NCBI RefSeq assembly: GCF_006716675.1
Contig: NZ_VFPM01000001.1
Span: 1,612,001 to 1,676,000, forward strand
Direction: 5' to 3'
DNA length: 64,000 bases
DNA from: Humibacillus xanthopallidus
Lineage (GTDB): Bacteria > Actinomycetota > Actinomycetes > Actinomycetales > Dermatophilaceae
Part shown: piece by piece, positions 14,344-23,244 of the stretch
Layout: the number at the start of each line of letters is the position of its first letter
Position numbering within the stretch: the stretch's first letter is position 1
The notes under the pieces: generated by a model
Told to the model about the DNA's origin: nothing
Seen by the model: the letters and a program-made list of their open reading frames with translations, nothing else
The model's database searches: none
Made by a program: the position numbers and the translations under genes

Positions 14344-16497
14344 CTAGTGCTGATCATCGGCCAGCTCCTGAACGGTGTCATGGTCTTCGGCGGCCGTCGG
14401 AGTGAGGAATTGCGCAGCAAACTCGCGGCGACGAGTCCAACTTGTGTCGTACCACTCTCCCGTCTCCACGTGGTCGGCCGAGCGTGCCTCGGTCCCAGTA
14501 ACCTTCGTAAAGAGCTCCCCCGAGAAGGACGCGCTCGATGGGCGGCCTGCCCCACCGATGACGTATGCCAGGCCGACAAACCTCGCGGCGACGTCCTCAA
14601 TGGTGAAGTCGTTCGCGGCCAAGCCGGCGGCGATCTGGCTCTGCAGTCCTTCAAGGCTCGGCGAGTCCGCGACAAGTTCGTAGAGGAAACTACTACCGGA
14701 CTCCCCGTCCGAGCCGTCGCCCTGTCGTAGGTCGGCGATGAGCACGGGCAGGATCCGATCAACCTCGCGCTGCAGAGCGGCGGTCAGGGCATTCTCAGTC
14801 GCGTCACTGAGCCTGTCTAGGTCGCGTGTGGCAGTCGTAAGCACATGCGTCCGGGGGTGGATCTGGGAGCATCTGAGCAGCGCCGGGTCGACGTCACGGC
14901 TGGGCTCGGCATCGAGTAGCCGTCGAAGGAGCGCGGCAGCCCACCAACGGAGTTGATCGCTCGTCGATGTCCAGGTTGTCAACCGATCGTCACCCGCATC
15001 GTCGACCAACGCCATGGCCACCCCGAGGAGTTCGAAGGTGACCAGACCCTGCGGGCCCGTGTGGTACTGGACCTCGTCGACGTCGGGGTAGCGGGCCCGG
15101 ATCTTGCTGAGCGCAAGCAGCACCCGATCGTTGTCGTCGTCGGTCAAAAGGGCACGCAGATCGTGGGCGTCGCCAGCTGCTGCCGCCTCCAACAACTGGC
15201 TGATGAAGGCGTCGGGGATGTCGCCTTCGGGGATGGCCTGAGCCAAGTAGCGATCGAAGTAGTCGGGATGCGCGAACCGTCCCGCAGGAAGGCGAGAGGG
15301 GTTCTTCTCGCGTACGGCAGGGAAGAGCGCACCAAGCACCGACAGTGCGTCCCGGCGATCTTCCTCCTGCTCGAGGACGTTCACGAGGGCGTCCCAGTCG
15401 GGTTGCTGCCGTTCGCGTGGGTTCCAGCCGATATACGAAGAGGCCACCCTCGTGAGATCGGCCTTCCAGGCCTGCAGCTTTGCAAACACGTCGGGGAACT
15501 GGACCCTCAGGAAGGTCGCCAGGATGAGGTCGACATCGTTCATCTCATCGAGGTCATGGGCGCGGAGCTGCTCGCGCACCTGCGCGAGGAAGCGCTCGAT
15601 CGCTCTTGGTGTGGCTAGCTGCCTGGGCATTGTGGTCAGGAGGATGTCGCCGAACCTTTGCTTGTCGAAACTCGTCTCGACCCGCTCCAGCGTCAGGATC
15701 TCTGTCAGACCGGAGTCGAGAATCCGCACGATCTGACTGGTGAGGAGCGACGGAATGGTGAGCGGGTACTGAACGATCTTCTCCATGAACGAACGAGCAC
15801 GTGCCTTTGAGGCCGTGCCTTGCCCGGGGGTCCGGAGGGTTTCGACCAGAGTCTGCTCGTCGTACGCCAATAGGAAATCCACCCCCGGGAAGCGACCGAG
15901 CAGGCGAACGACCTTCAGCAAGTCAAGGAGTTCACCGGGCTGAAGCCGGTCGATATCGTCCACCACGACGATCACTCGGGTGTCCAACTCTCGAAGGGCT
16001 GCGGCGATCTCGTCGAACGCGACGTTCCAAGGCTTCTCCAGACGCTTCGCCGCCGCCGTCGCAAGGTCACCGGCTGCGGCGCCGACGAAGGGGATCAGCG
16101 AGGCAAGGGGCCGCGCTATGTCGGCATACGACGTGATCAGGTCCCGGAGACCTTTCTTGCCTACCCCGGGATCAACAGTGGACAACGCGGCGAAGAACTC
16201 CGAGAACAAGCCCTCGGTGCCCGAGGTCGCCCACGGAGTGAAAGTCACGACCTGCCAATCGCTGTCGGGCGCCTCCGTGAGGTAGGCGGTGATGAGCGCG
16301 ATGACGGAAGACTTGCCGCTACCCCAAGGACCCTCGAGTCCGTACACGACGCTGGACTCAGGGCTGTGATTCTCGGCGATCAGCTGGGCCGTGCGTTGCG
16401 CCATGGGCGCACGACGGAGTCGGTCGTCAGCAGGGGTCTTGATCGGATCGTCACGCCAGCCCTTCCAAGGGGACCTCTGAGTTCTCGGTTCATTCAC
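14344..16497 (-). CDS. KAP-family P-loop NTPase
   Basis: A 717-residue KAP-type STAND-like NTPase. Walker A is GLEGPWGSGKSSVIALI (GSGKS at about 59-63). A helical hydrophobic patch (PLASLIPFVGAAAG, about 130-143) sits in the KAP insert that often tethers these proteins to membranes. Walker B is RVIVVVDDIDRLQPGEL (about 174-190), and FLLAYDEQTLVETL is the following conserved block. The long C-terminal half is helical and unrecognised. I chose GTG 16497, which has GGAG at good spacing, over an upstream ATG at 16542. Bacterial KAP proteins include PifA, which aborts phage T7 infection, and plasmid-borne relatives. An exclusion or defence role is plausible but unproven, and no effector partner is adjacent. 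Confidence 0.88.
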   Translation of the reverse strand: MNEPRTQRSPWKGWRDDPIKTPADDRLRRAPMAQRTAQLIAENHSPESSVVYGLEGPWGSGKSSVIALITAYLTEAPDSDWQVVTFTPWATSGTEGLFSEFFAALSTVDPGVGKKGLRDLITSYADIARPLASLIPFVGAAAGDLATAAAKRLEKPWNVAFDEIAAALRELDTRVIVVVDDIDRLQPGELLDLLKVVRLLGRFPGVDFLLAYDEQTLVETLRTPGQGTASKARARSFMEKIVQYPLTIPSLLTSQIVRILDSGLTEILTLERVETSFDKQRFGDILLTTMPRQLATPRAIERFLAQVREQLRAHDLDEMNDVDLILATFLRVQFPDVFAKLQAWKADLTRVASSYIGWNPRERQQPDWDALVNVLEQEEDRRDALSVLGALFPAVREKNPSRLPAGRFAHPDYFDRYLAQAIPEGDIPDAFISQLLEAAAAGDAHDLRALLTDDDNDRVLLALSKIRARYPDVDEVQYHTGPQGLVTFELLGVAMALVDDAGDDRLTTWTSTSDQLRWWAAALLRRLLDAEPSRDVDPALLRCSQIHPRTHVLTTATRDLDRLSDATENALTAALQREVDRILPVLIADLRQGDGSDGESGSSFLYELVADSPSLEGLQSQIAAGLAANDFTIEDVAARFVGLAYVIGGAGRPSSASFSGELFTKVTGTEARSADHVETGEWYDTSWTRRREFAAQFLTPTAAEDHDTVQELADDQH

Positions 16498-17175
16498 GTG
16501 TGATCTCCAGGCCTTGTGCGAAGACGTCGGCGGTTCCCTCATCGAGAGAATGACTCAGTGGGTGAGGGTAGACCAACGCGCCAACGCTCCGTGGACAGCT
16601 CGATGAGTTCGACACCCTCGGCCGTCCCAATTCAGTGGACGTTGCTGAGTCCGCGCCAGGGCGCCGGCGGTGGGATAGAGCGCAGCAAGCGGCATGAAGT
16701 TACTGTGCACAGCGCGTTCAACCCTCTCAGCGGATCAGCCGGACCTGACGGCAACAGAACTCGTCGACACTGATGTATCGCACGGCTGACGCTCTCCGTA
16801 CCTTGCCGACGTGAAGCGCGTTGACGACCTGTGTCCTTCCGCCGCGTAGCGCCTTCGTGAACGCGGCTGTTGCCGGGGATGTTGTGTGGCGGCGCTGCAG
16901 AACTGCTCGTACTGGGTGGCTTCGTCGCCGCACCAACTGTGAAGGCGCAATTCGCCCGGACCACCGCCCGACTGTTCAACAGCTGCAGCCGGCTCTGCCC
17001 GGATGCAGAAGTCGCGGCCGAGCTGTCAGCCACGAAGCTGACCATGAAGGCGACGGCCAACCGGGGGAACGCGACAAGCACGGCAACCTGCACGTGCGGC
17101 TGCTCGACGTCGTCGCGGGCCGGTCCGGGATGCCCTCTTTCCCGCCTTCGTGCCACCTTCGTGCTGTGCCTGCGC
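16498..17175. other. 678-bp region with repeat copy G, no confident gene
   Basis: Contains the KAP promoter side and GTGTCCTTCCGCCGCG (repeat copy G, 16831-16846). Open frames on both strands between 16,870 and 17,250 have odd composition, no ribosome site and no recognisable family. It may hold decayed gene remnants. Confidence 0.45.
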
Positions 17176-17727
17176 TCAGCCTGTGCAGTCCTCGACGATC
17201 TTTCGCATCAGACGCTGGCCGTCGGCCGTCGTGATGGCGCCTAAGCGAATCCATTCACGGACTTCGTTTACTCTCTTCACACAGTCGGGGTTCAGTCCGT
17301 CCGTCCAAGAAGCGTCATCCGGTGGTGCCGTGTCACCTGGGTGATCAACGTCGGGATACCCACCTTCTCGGGCCACGGCTGACCGCCAGTCGCCTCCGCC
17401 ATGGAAAGTCCAGACCAGGTTCGGCCACAGCCGCCGCTGCTTTTCATATGCCTCCGAGACTCGCGCGAAGAGCTCCGGGAGCCAAGTATCGGCCCGCGCT
17501 CGCTCGACAGCTGAGTCGTCGTTGCGGATAAGGTCGAATCCTGATCCTGGTGTGGTATTCGTGACGCCGCATTCATCCAGAATCCATTTCGAAGCGGGAT
17601 ATGTGAACCAACGCTTATGCCCAGGGTTCCATCTCCAACGGAACCTGTCCGGCAGGTCGTCGTTGGCGACCATGACGCCGTCACGAAAGGACAGGTATGC
17701 GGGGTCTGCTGGCGGGCCGAAACTCAT
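17176..17727 (-). CDS. Hypothetical cytoplasmic protein, tryptophan-rich
   Basis: A 183-residue orphan. ATG 17727 is preceded by AAGGAG at ideal spacing; an upstream in-frame ATG at 17820 is less likely. There is no signal or membrane segment. The N-terminal half has FRDGVMVANDDLPDRFRWRW and HKRWFTYPASKWILDE. The C-terminal 45 residues (VKRVNEVREWIRLGAITTAD...MRKIVEDCTG) resemble a short helical SHOCT-like tail. Codon usage is slightly less GC-rich than core genes. It sits alone with repeat copies on both sides (16831 and 17946). No function can be assigned. Confidence 0.65.
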   Translation of the reverse strand: MSFGPPADPAYLSFRDGVMVANDDLPDRFRWRWNPGHKRWFTYPASKWILDECGVTNTTPGSGFDLIRNDDSAVERARADTWLPELFARVSEAYEKQRRLWPNLVWTFHGGGDWRSAVAREGGYPDVDHPGDTAPPDDASWTDGLNPDCVKRVNEVREWIRLGAITTADGQRLMRKIVEDCTG

Positions 17728-18048
17728 GCTGCACTCCTTGAAAGGGCCAGTTGAAGGCAACGACCAACGTTTGGAACTCCATCCTGTGGGCTCGCGGAGG
17801 CACCCGTCAACGGTTTTCATGCAACGTGTTCGGCGGGGCTACTTCCCGAACGGAGTAAACCGCCGCACATCCCTTGACCGCTCGAAGGTTGCGGATGTGT
17901 CGAGGTCATCGCTCCCCGGTGGCCCAGCCCGCTGCCCAGCGGCGCACCCTTTCGCCGCGTGCCGGGCGTCCTTGGACCCGAACCTCGTGGCCTAGACGCC
18001 GAGAGCGTCGAGCCAGGCGGGCAGCGGTCACGTCGGGGCCAAGCGCGT
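17728..18048. other. 321-bp intergenic region with repeat copy H
   Basis: CCCTTTCGCCGCGTGCCGG (17946-17964), preceded by AGCGGCGCA, aligns with the dispersed repeat over about 28 bases. No gene is supported. It separates the tryptophan-rich orphan from the next minus-strand gene. Confidence 0.5.
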
Positions 18049-19374
18049 CTACTTCGGCTTGCGGGATCGAGGTGCGTTCGTGCGTGCGGGACGTTTGGCA
18101 GCAACGGTCTTGTGGGCTACCGGAGGTTCGGTGTGCAACGGCACGCTTTGGGCTGCCATCCTCCGATCAGCCGCAGCTTGGGCGTAAGCCATGTTTGCTG
18201 CAAAGTTCCGCATCTCGGGCGTCAGGCCGCCCTCGTCTTTGTACCCCAAGCAGTCACACTTGCCGTCGGGGTGAATGCCAACAAGAATCGGCGGCGAGGG
18301 ACGGGATCCACCGACTTCGGGCAGGCGCGCCACCGCGGCTATGGCGACAGCGACAGCTTGGGTCAGGTCCCGATCGTCCACCAGGGTGCGGTCCTTGTTC
18401 TGTGCCTTGCGCCGACAGACGGCGGTGTGGGAGATGGCGAACTGCGGCCGCTCCGTCAAAGTGCGGAAATCCCCCCAGGTGGAACGGTCGTCGACGAGCC
18501 ACAGCTCGTCGATTCCGGTGTTGTCCTTCGCGATCCTCAGCAGGTCATCGCGGATCGCCAGCACAGCCGTCCGCACCGGTGCGACGTGGAGTTGGAGGAA
18601 GAATTCCACGGAGCCCGAAGTGGGCGCTGAGCAGCGCACGGTGGGTATGAGATCGACGGAGAGCGTGGGACTGTCTATGGCCCCGGCAGCGCGCAGAACC
18701 GGCGCCAACGCGTCCGCTGCCGCATGTAGGTTCGCGTATGCCAGCAAGCGGGGATCTGTGCTCGGTCGCCCCGCGACTGCGTCGCTGAGTAGATGGCTCC
18801 ATTGCGCCCGTGCCCCGTCATCGTCGTTTACGACCTGACGCCATAGTCGGTTCATGTCGGCGGTGCGACGGTCCCCTGTAAGCGACTTTAGACCACGCCG
18901 TGGCGCCAGCTCGCTGCGCATATCGTCGACGATAGCCGCGCTAACGTTCTCGATAGCTGGCCACCCGTGAAGCTTGGACTGGATAGCCCACCGCAGCGCC
19001 GAGTCCGGATCATCGAGGAGTGCGAACACCAACGAGAGCAGAAGGTCGATGGACGCCGATTCAATGGTGGCTCCTTCCTGCATAGCTGCGGCGTCGATCA
19101 GCCGGTCGCGGGCAAGTATCAGGTACTCGCGCCGGCTCTGGCCGTCACGCGCGTAACCTGCTTGGGCGAACATGGTTTGGGCGGCCAACCACGGGCCGGC
19201 GATGACGCGGTCGACCCGGCCCGAGATGGCGTCAAGCTTCTGGCCGTGTTCCTTGGCCGCAGCCGCGAGGTCCTCGAGCGTGATCGACTGCAGAATGGTC
19301 GACACCGCGCGTCGCCCCGCTTGGGCGCCAGCACCCTTCGCGACGGCTAGGGCGATCACCTCGAAACCTGTCAT
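18049..19374 (-). CDS. Hypothetical protein with basic C-terminal tail
   Basis: A 441-residue orphan. ATG 19374 has GGAGG seven bases upstream; the GTG at 19380 is too close to it. The N-terminus (MTGFEVIALAVAKGAGAQAG) is a small-residue amphipathic helix that could touch a membrane, as in some cell-suicide effectors. The middle is helical (ARDRLIDAAAMQEGATIESA, SLVFALLDDPDSALRWAIQS). The C-terminal half is mixed a/b with two Cys pairs (KCDCLG), and the last 25 residues are strongly basic (KTVAAKRPARTNAPRSRKPK), suggesting nucleic-acid or membrane contact. No family is recognised. Its place beside the KAP gene makes a defence role worth testing but not claimed. Confidence 0.7.
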   Translation of the reverse strand: MTGFEVIALAVAKGAGAQAGRRAVSTILQSITLEDLAAAAKEHGQKLDAISGRVDRVIAGPWLAAQTMFAQAGYARDGQSRREYLILARDRLIDAAAMQEGATIESASIDLLLSLVFALLDDPDSALRWAIQSKLHGWPAIENVSAAIVDDMRSELAPRRGLKSLTGDRRTADMNRLWRQVVNDDDGARAQWSHLLSDAVAGRPSTDPRLLAYANLHAAADALAPVLRAAGAIDSPTLSVDLIPTVRCSAPTSGSVEFFLQLHVAPVRTAVLAIRDDLLRIAKDNTGIDELWLVDDRSTWGDFRTLTERPQFAISHTAVCRRKAQNKDRTLVDDRDLTQAVAVAIAAVARLPEVGGSRPSPPILVGIHPDGKCDCLGYKDEGGLTPEMRNFAANMAYAQAAADRRMAAQSVPLHTEPPVAHKTVAAKRPARTNAPRSRKPK

Positions 19375-19862
19375 TGTCACGCCTCCGCTTCTAAGGGTTT
19401 AAGATTCCACGAGGGCTGCGAATCGCTTACCGAGTTGCGACCCGCCGGGGTAACGTCATCGCGTGGCGGCACCGTTCGCAGGGAGGGGCACCGAATCCAC
19501 TGCCGCGATCCGCGCGGCTGCGAGGTTTCATCAGGGCGAGAAGCCGGTCCTCATCCTACCGCCATCTGCGGGCTCAGGCTTAACCCTCGGCGTCGGCCTG
19601 CCCAGTCGAACGCAGCCTGCATGTTTGCGTTAGTGCGCTATTTAGAGGAGTCGATTCCGTTAAATCAGAGGGCCGATGATTGCGGTGCAAATTTGGTCGA
19701 TTGGATAGGCATCTCTCAAGTGGATGGTTCAATTGCGGTCGCCCTTCGCTTCAGCGAAGTGCAGGAAGGTGAGTCCTTCCGCTGCCTGCCGGGCGCAAGG
19801 CGTGTCAACTTGGGTCGGAAGCATCGAACGATCGCCGGGCGTCCGCTCGGTACGGTTGGCGC
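19375..19862. other. 488-bp intergenic region with gene remnant and repeat copy I
   Basis: From ATG 19621 a frame gives about 50 protein-like, AT-richer residues (MFALVRYLEESIPLNQRADD ... DWIGISQVDGSIAVALRFSE). It then runs straight into the dispersed repeat (GAGTCCTTCCGCTGCCTGCC, 19771-19790) and loses coding character. This looks like a gene truncated at a repeat. A palindrome CTTCGCTTCAGCGAAG (19744-19759) lies just before the repeat. TACGGT six bases before ATG 19863 looks like a leaderless -10 for the next gene. Confidence 0.45.
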
Positions 19863-20405
19863 ATGTCTCGGCTGGTCCTCATCAACGGGCCTCCGGGGTC
19901 GGGGAAGTCACCCATCGCGCTATCCCTCGCGCAGGACCGTCCGCTGACACTTGACATCGACGTCGACGCGATCAAACACACGCTTGGGCGTTGGGCTGCG
20001 GACCCGTCATCCGGCCTGCACGCCAGACGGCTGAGCCTCGCGCTGGCCGGAGAACACCTCCGCAGCGGATTTGACGTCGTCCTGGTGCATTACCTCGCCA
20101 AGACACCGTTCATCGAGGAGCTGGAACATCTTGCCGGTGAAGTCGGCGCGCAGTTCCACGAATTCGTGCTGGACCTCGATACCCCGAGCCTCGCGGCACG
20201 CCTTGCCGCCCGCGCGACGAACCCGGATCGCCCAGAGCACCAGATCAACAACCGACTCGTCGGGCCCGAGGACGCCGCCCTGCTCATCCAGTCGCTCCAA
20301 GCGCTGCGCGAACAACGCCCTGGGGCCATCTGGGTCGACGCCACGGGCTCGTTGGCCGCAACGGTCAGCGCCTTGCGTTCTCGGCTGGACCAACCCGTGA
20401 GCTGA
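19863..20405 (+). CDS. Small P-loop kinase/ATPase (AAA_33 or zeta-like)
   Basis: A 180-residue P-loop protein. Walker A LVLINGPPGSGKSPIALSLA lies at the very N-terminus. LTLDIDVDAIKHTLGRWAAD holds acidic residues typical of small-molecule kinases, and a strand LRSGFDVVLVHYLAK follows. An Arg-containing lid region (AARLAARATNPDRPEHQINN) is also present. The fold is that of AAA_33/zeta-toxin-like or nucleoside/antibiotic kinases. No antitoxin-like gene is adjacent, so a toxin-antitoxin system is not supported. The start shows TACGGT six bases upstream, consistent with leaderless transcription. The substrate cannot be named. Confidence 0.75.
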   Translation: MSRLVLINGPPGSGKSPIALSLAQDRPLTLDIDVDAIKHTLGRWAADPSSGLHARRLSLALAGEHLRSGFDVVLVHYLAKTPFIEELEHLAGEVGAQFHEFVLDLDTPSLAARLAARATNPDRPEHQINNRLVGPEDAALLIQSLQALREQRPGAIWVDATGSLAATVSALRSRLDQPVS

Positions 20406-20445
20406 CACCTCGCGATCCGTGCCCTCGCGAGAGGTGAGTCAATTC

Positions 20446-20474
20446 GCCGCGAAGCGGCAGTGTCCTACCGCCGC
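20446..20474. repeat. Dispersed intergenic hairpin repeat, full copy J
   Basis: Best-preserved type: GCCGCGAAGCGGCAGTGTCC followed by TACCGCCGC. GCCGC-GAA-GCGGC is a perfect 5-bp hairpin. Flanking GGTGAGTC (upstream) can pair imperfectly with GTCCTACC, giving an extended stem. It lies 40 bases 3' of the P-loop kinase gene. Confidence 0.85.
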
Positions 20475-20524
20475 ATGCAGACGCGGCGTCTGTGACCTTC
20501 CGGTGTGGGGATCGATACGGGATC

Positions 20525-21376
20525 ATGGCTCCTGTGGAAGACAGCTCCTGCTCTCTCAACGTGTATAGAACGTGGGGGACCGCGAACATCTACGCCATCC
20601 CCATTCTTCTTGATGAGGTTGAGGTTGGACGTCTGCGGCCGGGCCAAAGTCTCCATGTGCAAATGGCTGCGGGTCCGCACACTGTGCAACCTCGGTTCCC
20701 TGGCCTCAGCGGCAAGGCACTAAGCGCACGCGCCGCTGTTGAGTTTAGGGCGTCTCCCGGTCAGCAGGTAGACCTCCGGTTGGCGGTGGGCAAGTTCGGC
20801 TTGACTGAGTTCAAGTTGTCTGGGCCCTCTCAGAAGCCCCCGCCACGAACCTCTGCGACCGCCCTACATCAAGGCAGGGAGGTGGAGGAAATTGGCGCGA
20901 ATGGCTGGAGCCCCACACCCTCCACGGTTATCTGCCAGATCTCGGAGGGAAAGAGATATGAAGTAGAAGTGGGAGATCCGGAAATTCGAGTCATCGACAA
21001 CTCCAGCGGCTTGTCGGATGCTGTACGTACCTTCAAGCTCTCCCGAACTTGGAGCCGCACTCTTACGACGGACACAGAGCGCGCGCTGAGGGCGACAGGT
21101 GGCTTGAGTATCCCCTGGGTACAGGTGAAAGCGGAGATCGATGGTGCGCTGACCCAGCACCTGTCACGATCCTTCCAGGAGCAGCAGTCGTTCGAGGACA
21201 CGGTCGTGATCACGTCTGCGGCGCGTACGAAGACTACGGTCTTCTTTGCGTGGCGGGAGATTCGTCAGCAGGGGAATGTTCGCGTGCTAGTGGACGGTGT
21301 TGAGGCAGACGTGCCTTTCGAGGCCGTCATAGGCCTGTCTTTCGATCAGAGGCAAGTCGACGAAAGGGTCGACTAG
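20525..21376 (+). CDS. Two-domain beta-rich protein, possible pore-former
   Basis: A 283-residue orphan starting at ATG 20525. The N-terminal ~100 residues (NVYRTWGTANIYAIPILLDE, VGRLRPGQSLHVQMAAGPHT) look like a DUF2846/PEGA-like domain that displays ligand- or surface-binding loops. After a Pro-rich linker, the C-terminal ~160 residues are Thr/Ser-rich alternating beta strands (FKLSRTWSRTLTTDTERALR, RSFQEQQSFEDTVVITSAAR, KTTVFFAWREIRQQGNVRVL). The pattern recalls aerolysin/ETX-MTX2-type beta-pore modules. No signal peptide or membrane helix is seen. The pore idea is a weak pattern impression. No regulator or partner lies next to it. Confidence 0.65.
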   Translation: MAPVEDSSCSLNVYRTWGTANIYAIPILLDEVEVGRLRPGQSLHVQMAAGPHTVQPRFPGLSGKALSARAAVEFRASPGQQVDLRLAVGKFGLTEFKLSGPSQKPPPRTSATALHQGREVEEIGANGWSPTPSTVICQISEGKRYEVEVGDPEIRVIDNSSGLSDAVRTFKLSRTWSRTLTTDTERALRATGGLSIPWVQVKAEIDGALTQHLSRSFQEQQSFEDTVVITSAARTKTTVFFAWREIRQQGNVRVLVDGVEADVPFEAVIGLSFDQRQVDERVD

Positions 21377-21568
21377 CATGCATTTGACGAAAACAGAAGT
21401 TTCTAGTGTTTGGTATGTCGTTTCTCGGGAACCGGCAACCACACCTAGGGCGATCCTCCGAAGAGCGACACCCAGCCGCTTGAGATCACAGCTCGGCCCG
21501 CGCTTGTGTGGGTACCGCGGCTCCGCCGAGGCACTAGAGACACGCGTCTTACCGGCTCCCTTCTGTTG

Positions 21569-22764
21569 TCAAGCGGTCGCTTCGAGATTCCGTTGGCGGT
21601 CGGTCTTCCGTGTTGTGGAGGCTGGGCGTGGCGACGGTTTCGCGGGTCCGGGAAGTGGCTCATCCGAAGTGTCGATGTGCGGGGGCAGGTCGACCGCGCT
21701 GGATTCTTGAGTCGCCCCGCAGTGCCCTCCCGGGCCCGTTTCACCTGCACGAGCGTCGGTGACGAGCTGGCGGTAGATGGCGTCAGAGATCCTGCGCTTG
21801 AGGCAGCGCAGCGCCTCGAGGGGCTTCTTGCCCTCGGCTCGCTTGCGTCGGTAGTAGGCCCGGCCGTCGGTGTCGAGGCGGATCTGGCTGATCGCGACGA
21901 TGTGGATCACGTGGTTCATCCGCCGGTTCCCGGCCCGGGACAGCCGGTGCCGGTTCTGCTCACCCGAGGACGCATCCAGGGGTGCGGTGCCGGTCCAGGA
22001 CGCGAACCGGTTCCGATCCGCGAACCGCGCAATGTCACCGACGTCGGCCAACGTCCGCGCCGCGACGACGGGTCCGACACCGCGCAGCTCCATCAAGCGC
22101 GACCCGCGGGCCAGCACGATGGCCTTGAGCTCGGCGCTGGACTTCTTGATCTTCGCGTCGAGGGCGACCAGCTCGGCGAGCTCCTCGGCGGCGATCCGCC
22201 GGCGGGTCTTCCCGGCGACGTCCCGGGGGCGGACCGAGGCGAGCAGTGCCTTGGCCTGCAGCGGGGTGATGTCCTTCTTCGCCTGTCCCGGAAGGAGTTC
22301 CGCGAGCAGGGCGTGGAGCCGGTTGACCGTCTGAACCCGGCGCCGGGACAGCGCCTCGCGGCGGTCGGTGAGCATCCGCAACGCCTCGAGCTCGCCGTCG
22401 ACCTGTAGCACCGAAGTCCCTCGGTGCGCACGGCGACGACCGCGATCGAGTGCGCATCCCGGGCGTCGGTCTTGCGGTTGTGGCCCGTGTCGAACAGGCG
22501 CACCCGGGCGGCGAGCTTCGCCGGGACGTCGAGGACGTGCTCGCCGTCCTCGAGGAGCCGCTGCGCCAGCGGCCGGCCCGCGCCGTTGCTGCCTTCGACC
22601 GCCCAGACCCGCTCTGGCCAGGCCTTCACGTAGGCCAGCATCGCGGTGTAGCCGGCCTGGTCGGTGGTGAACCGGCCCGAGCCGAGGAACTTCTCGTGTT
22701 GGTCGACGACCTCGATCGTCGCCGACAGCTTGTGCGGGTCGACCCCGATGATCACCGTCGCCAT
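21569..22764 (-). pseudogene. IS110-family transposase, frameshifted
   Basis: An IS110 (DEDD-Ser) transposase split by one missing base. The N-terminal part starts at ATG 22764 (MATVIIGVDPHKLSATIEVV; acidic residues in GVDPHK, WAVEGSNGAG and TDARDAHSIAVVAVRTEGLR). The C-terminal part continues in another frame (VLQVDGELEALRMLTDRREA ... LMELRGVGPVVAARTLADVG ... TAPLDASSGEQNRHRLSRAG with the catalytic Ser). Restoring one C among the Cs at about 22411-22412 (GGG in the coding strand) rejoins both. The C-terminal 60 residues are an odd Thr/Pro/Arg-rich tail. IS110 elements are not known to need programmed frameshifting, so this copy is probably dead. Confidence 0.9.
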
Positions 22765-23244
22765 GTCGCCACCTCGTCCTCGTCTCGTCGTGGACCTGCA
22801 AGAAGTCGCGAGGCGGGCAGTGCTGTTATGAGCAGGGCAGTCCCTTCTTGAGCCACGCCTCGTCAACGGTGACCGGCGGGCCGCAGACCGATAGTGAGCC
22901 ACACCGCTCCTCTGGTGGGCAGCCGCTTGGAGAGCTGCCCGCCGATCACCTGAACCGAGTCTGGCCAGACACCGGCCCTAAGGGAATCGTCTAGTAGTCC
23001 CGTTCGCCCTGTGGGCGGCCCGTTCACGGGCTGAAAATAGGGGTCCGGGCGTCCGTTGACGTCGTCGCGGCTTGGTCGTTGGAGGCCGTCTGGTAGTCGG
23101 GCGCCGGGAGCCGCGCCGTGGCCCTTCATTGTTGCCGGCGGTGGTTGCCGAGCACGCGGATTAGCTTCTCTCTTTCCCTTGCGGTTCCCACGGAGGCCCG
23201 GGCCGTTGAGTGCCGAGTCCCGGTTCGCGAGGGAGGTTCTTCGA
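22765..23244. mobile_element. Non-coding DNA between two head-to-head IS110 elements
   Basis: The 480 bases separate the divergent starts of the broken IS110 transposase (minus strand) and an intact one (plus strand). In the IS110 group the region 5' of the transposase encodes the structured bridge (seek) RNA that guides target and donor choice, so this gap should hold one such RNA per element, on opposite strands. I see GC-rich inverted segments but cannot fold them reliably. The exact element ends are not determined. Confidence 0.5.

Noticed and set aside
16870..17244. Plus-strand frame and the overlapping minus-strand frame as a gene
   Set aside because: No ribosome site, unnatural composition and no family on either strand.
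19863..20405. Zeta-type toxin of a toxin-antitoxin pair
   Set aside because: P-loop kinase fold is present but no small antitoxin gene precedes or overlaps it.
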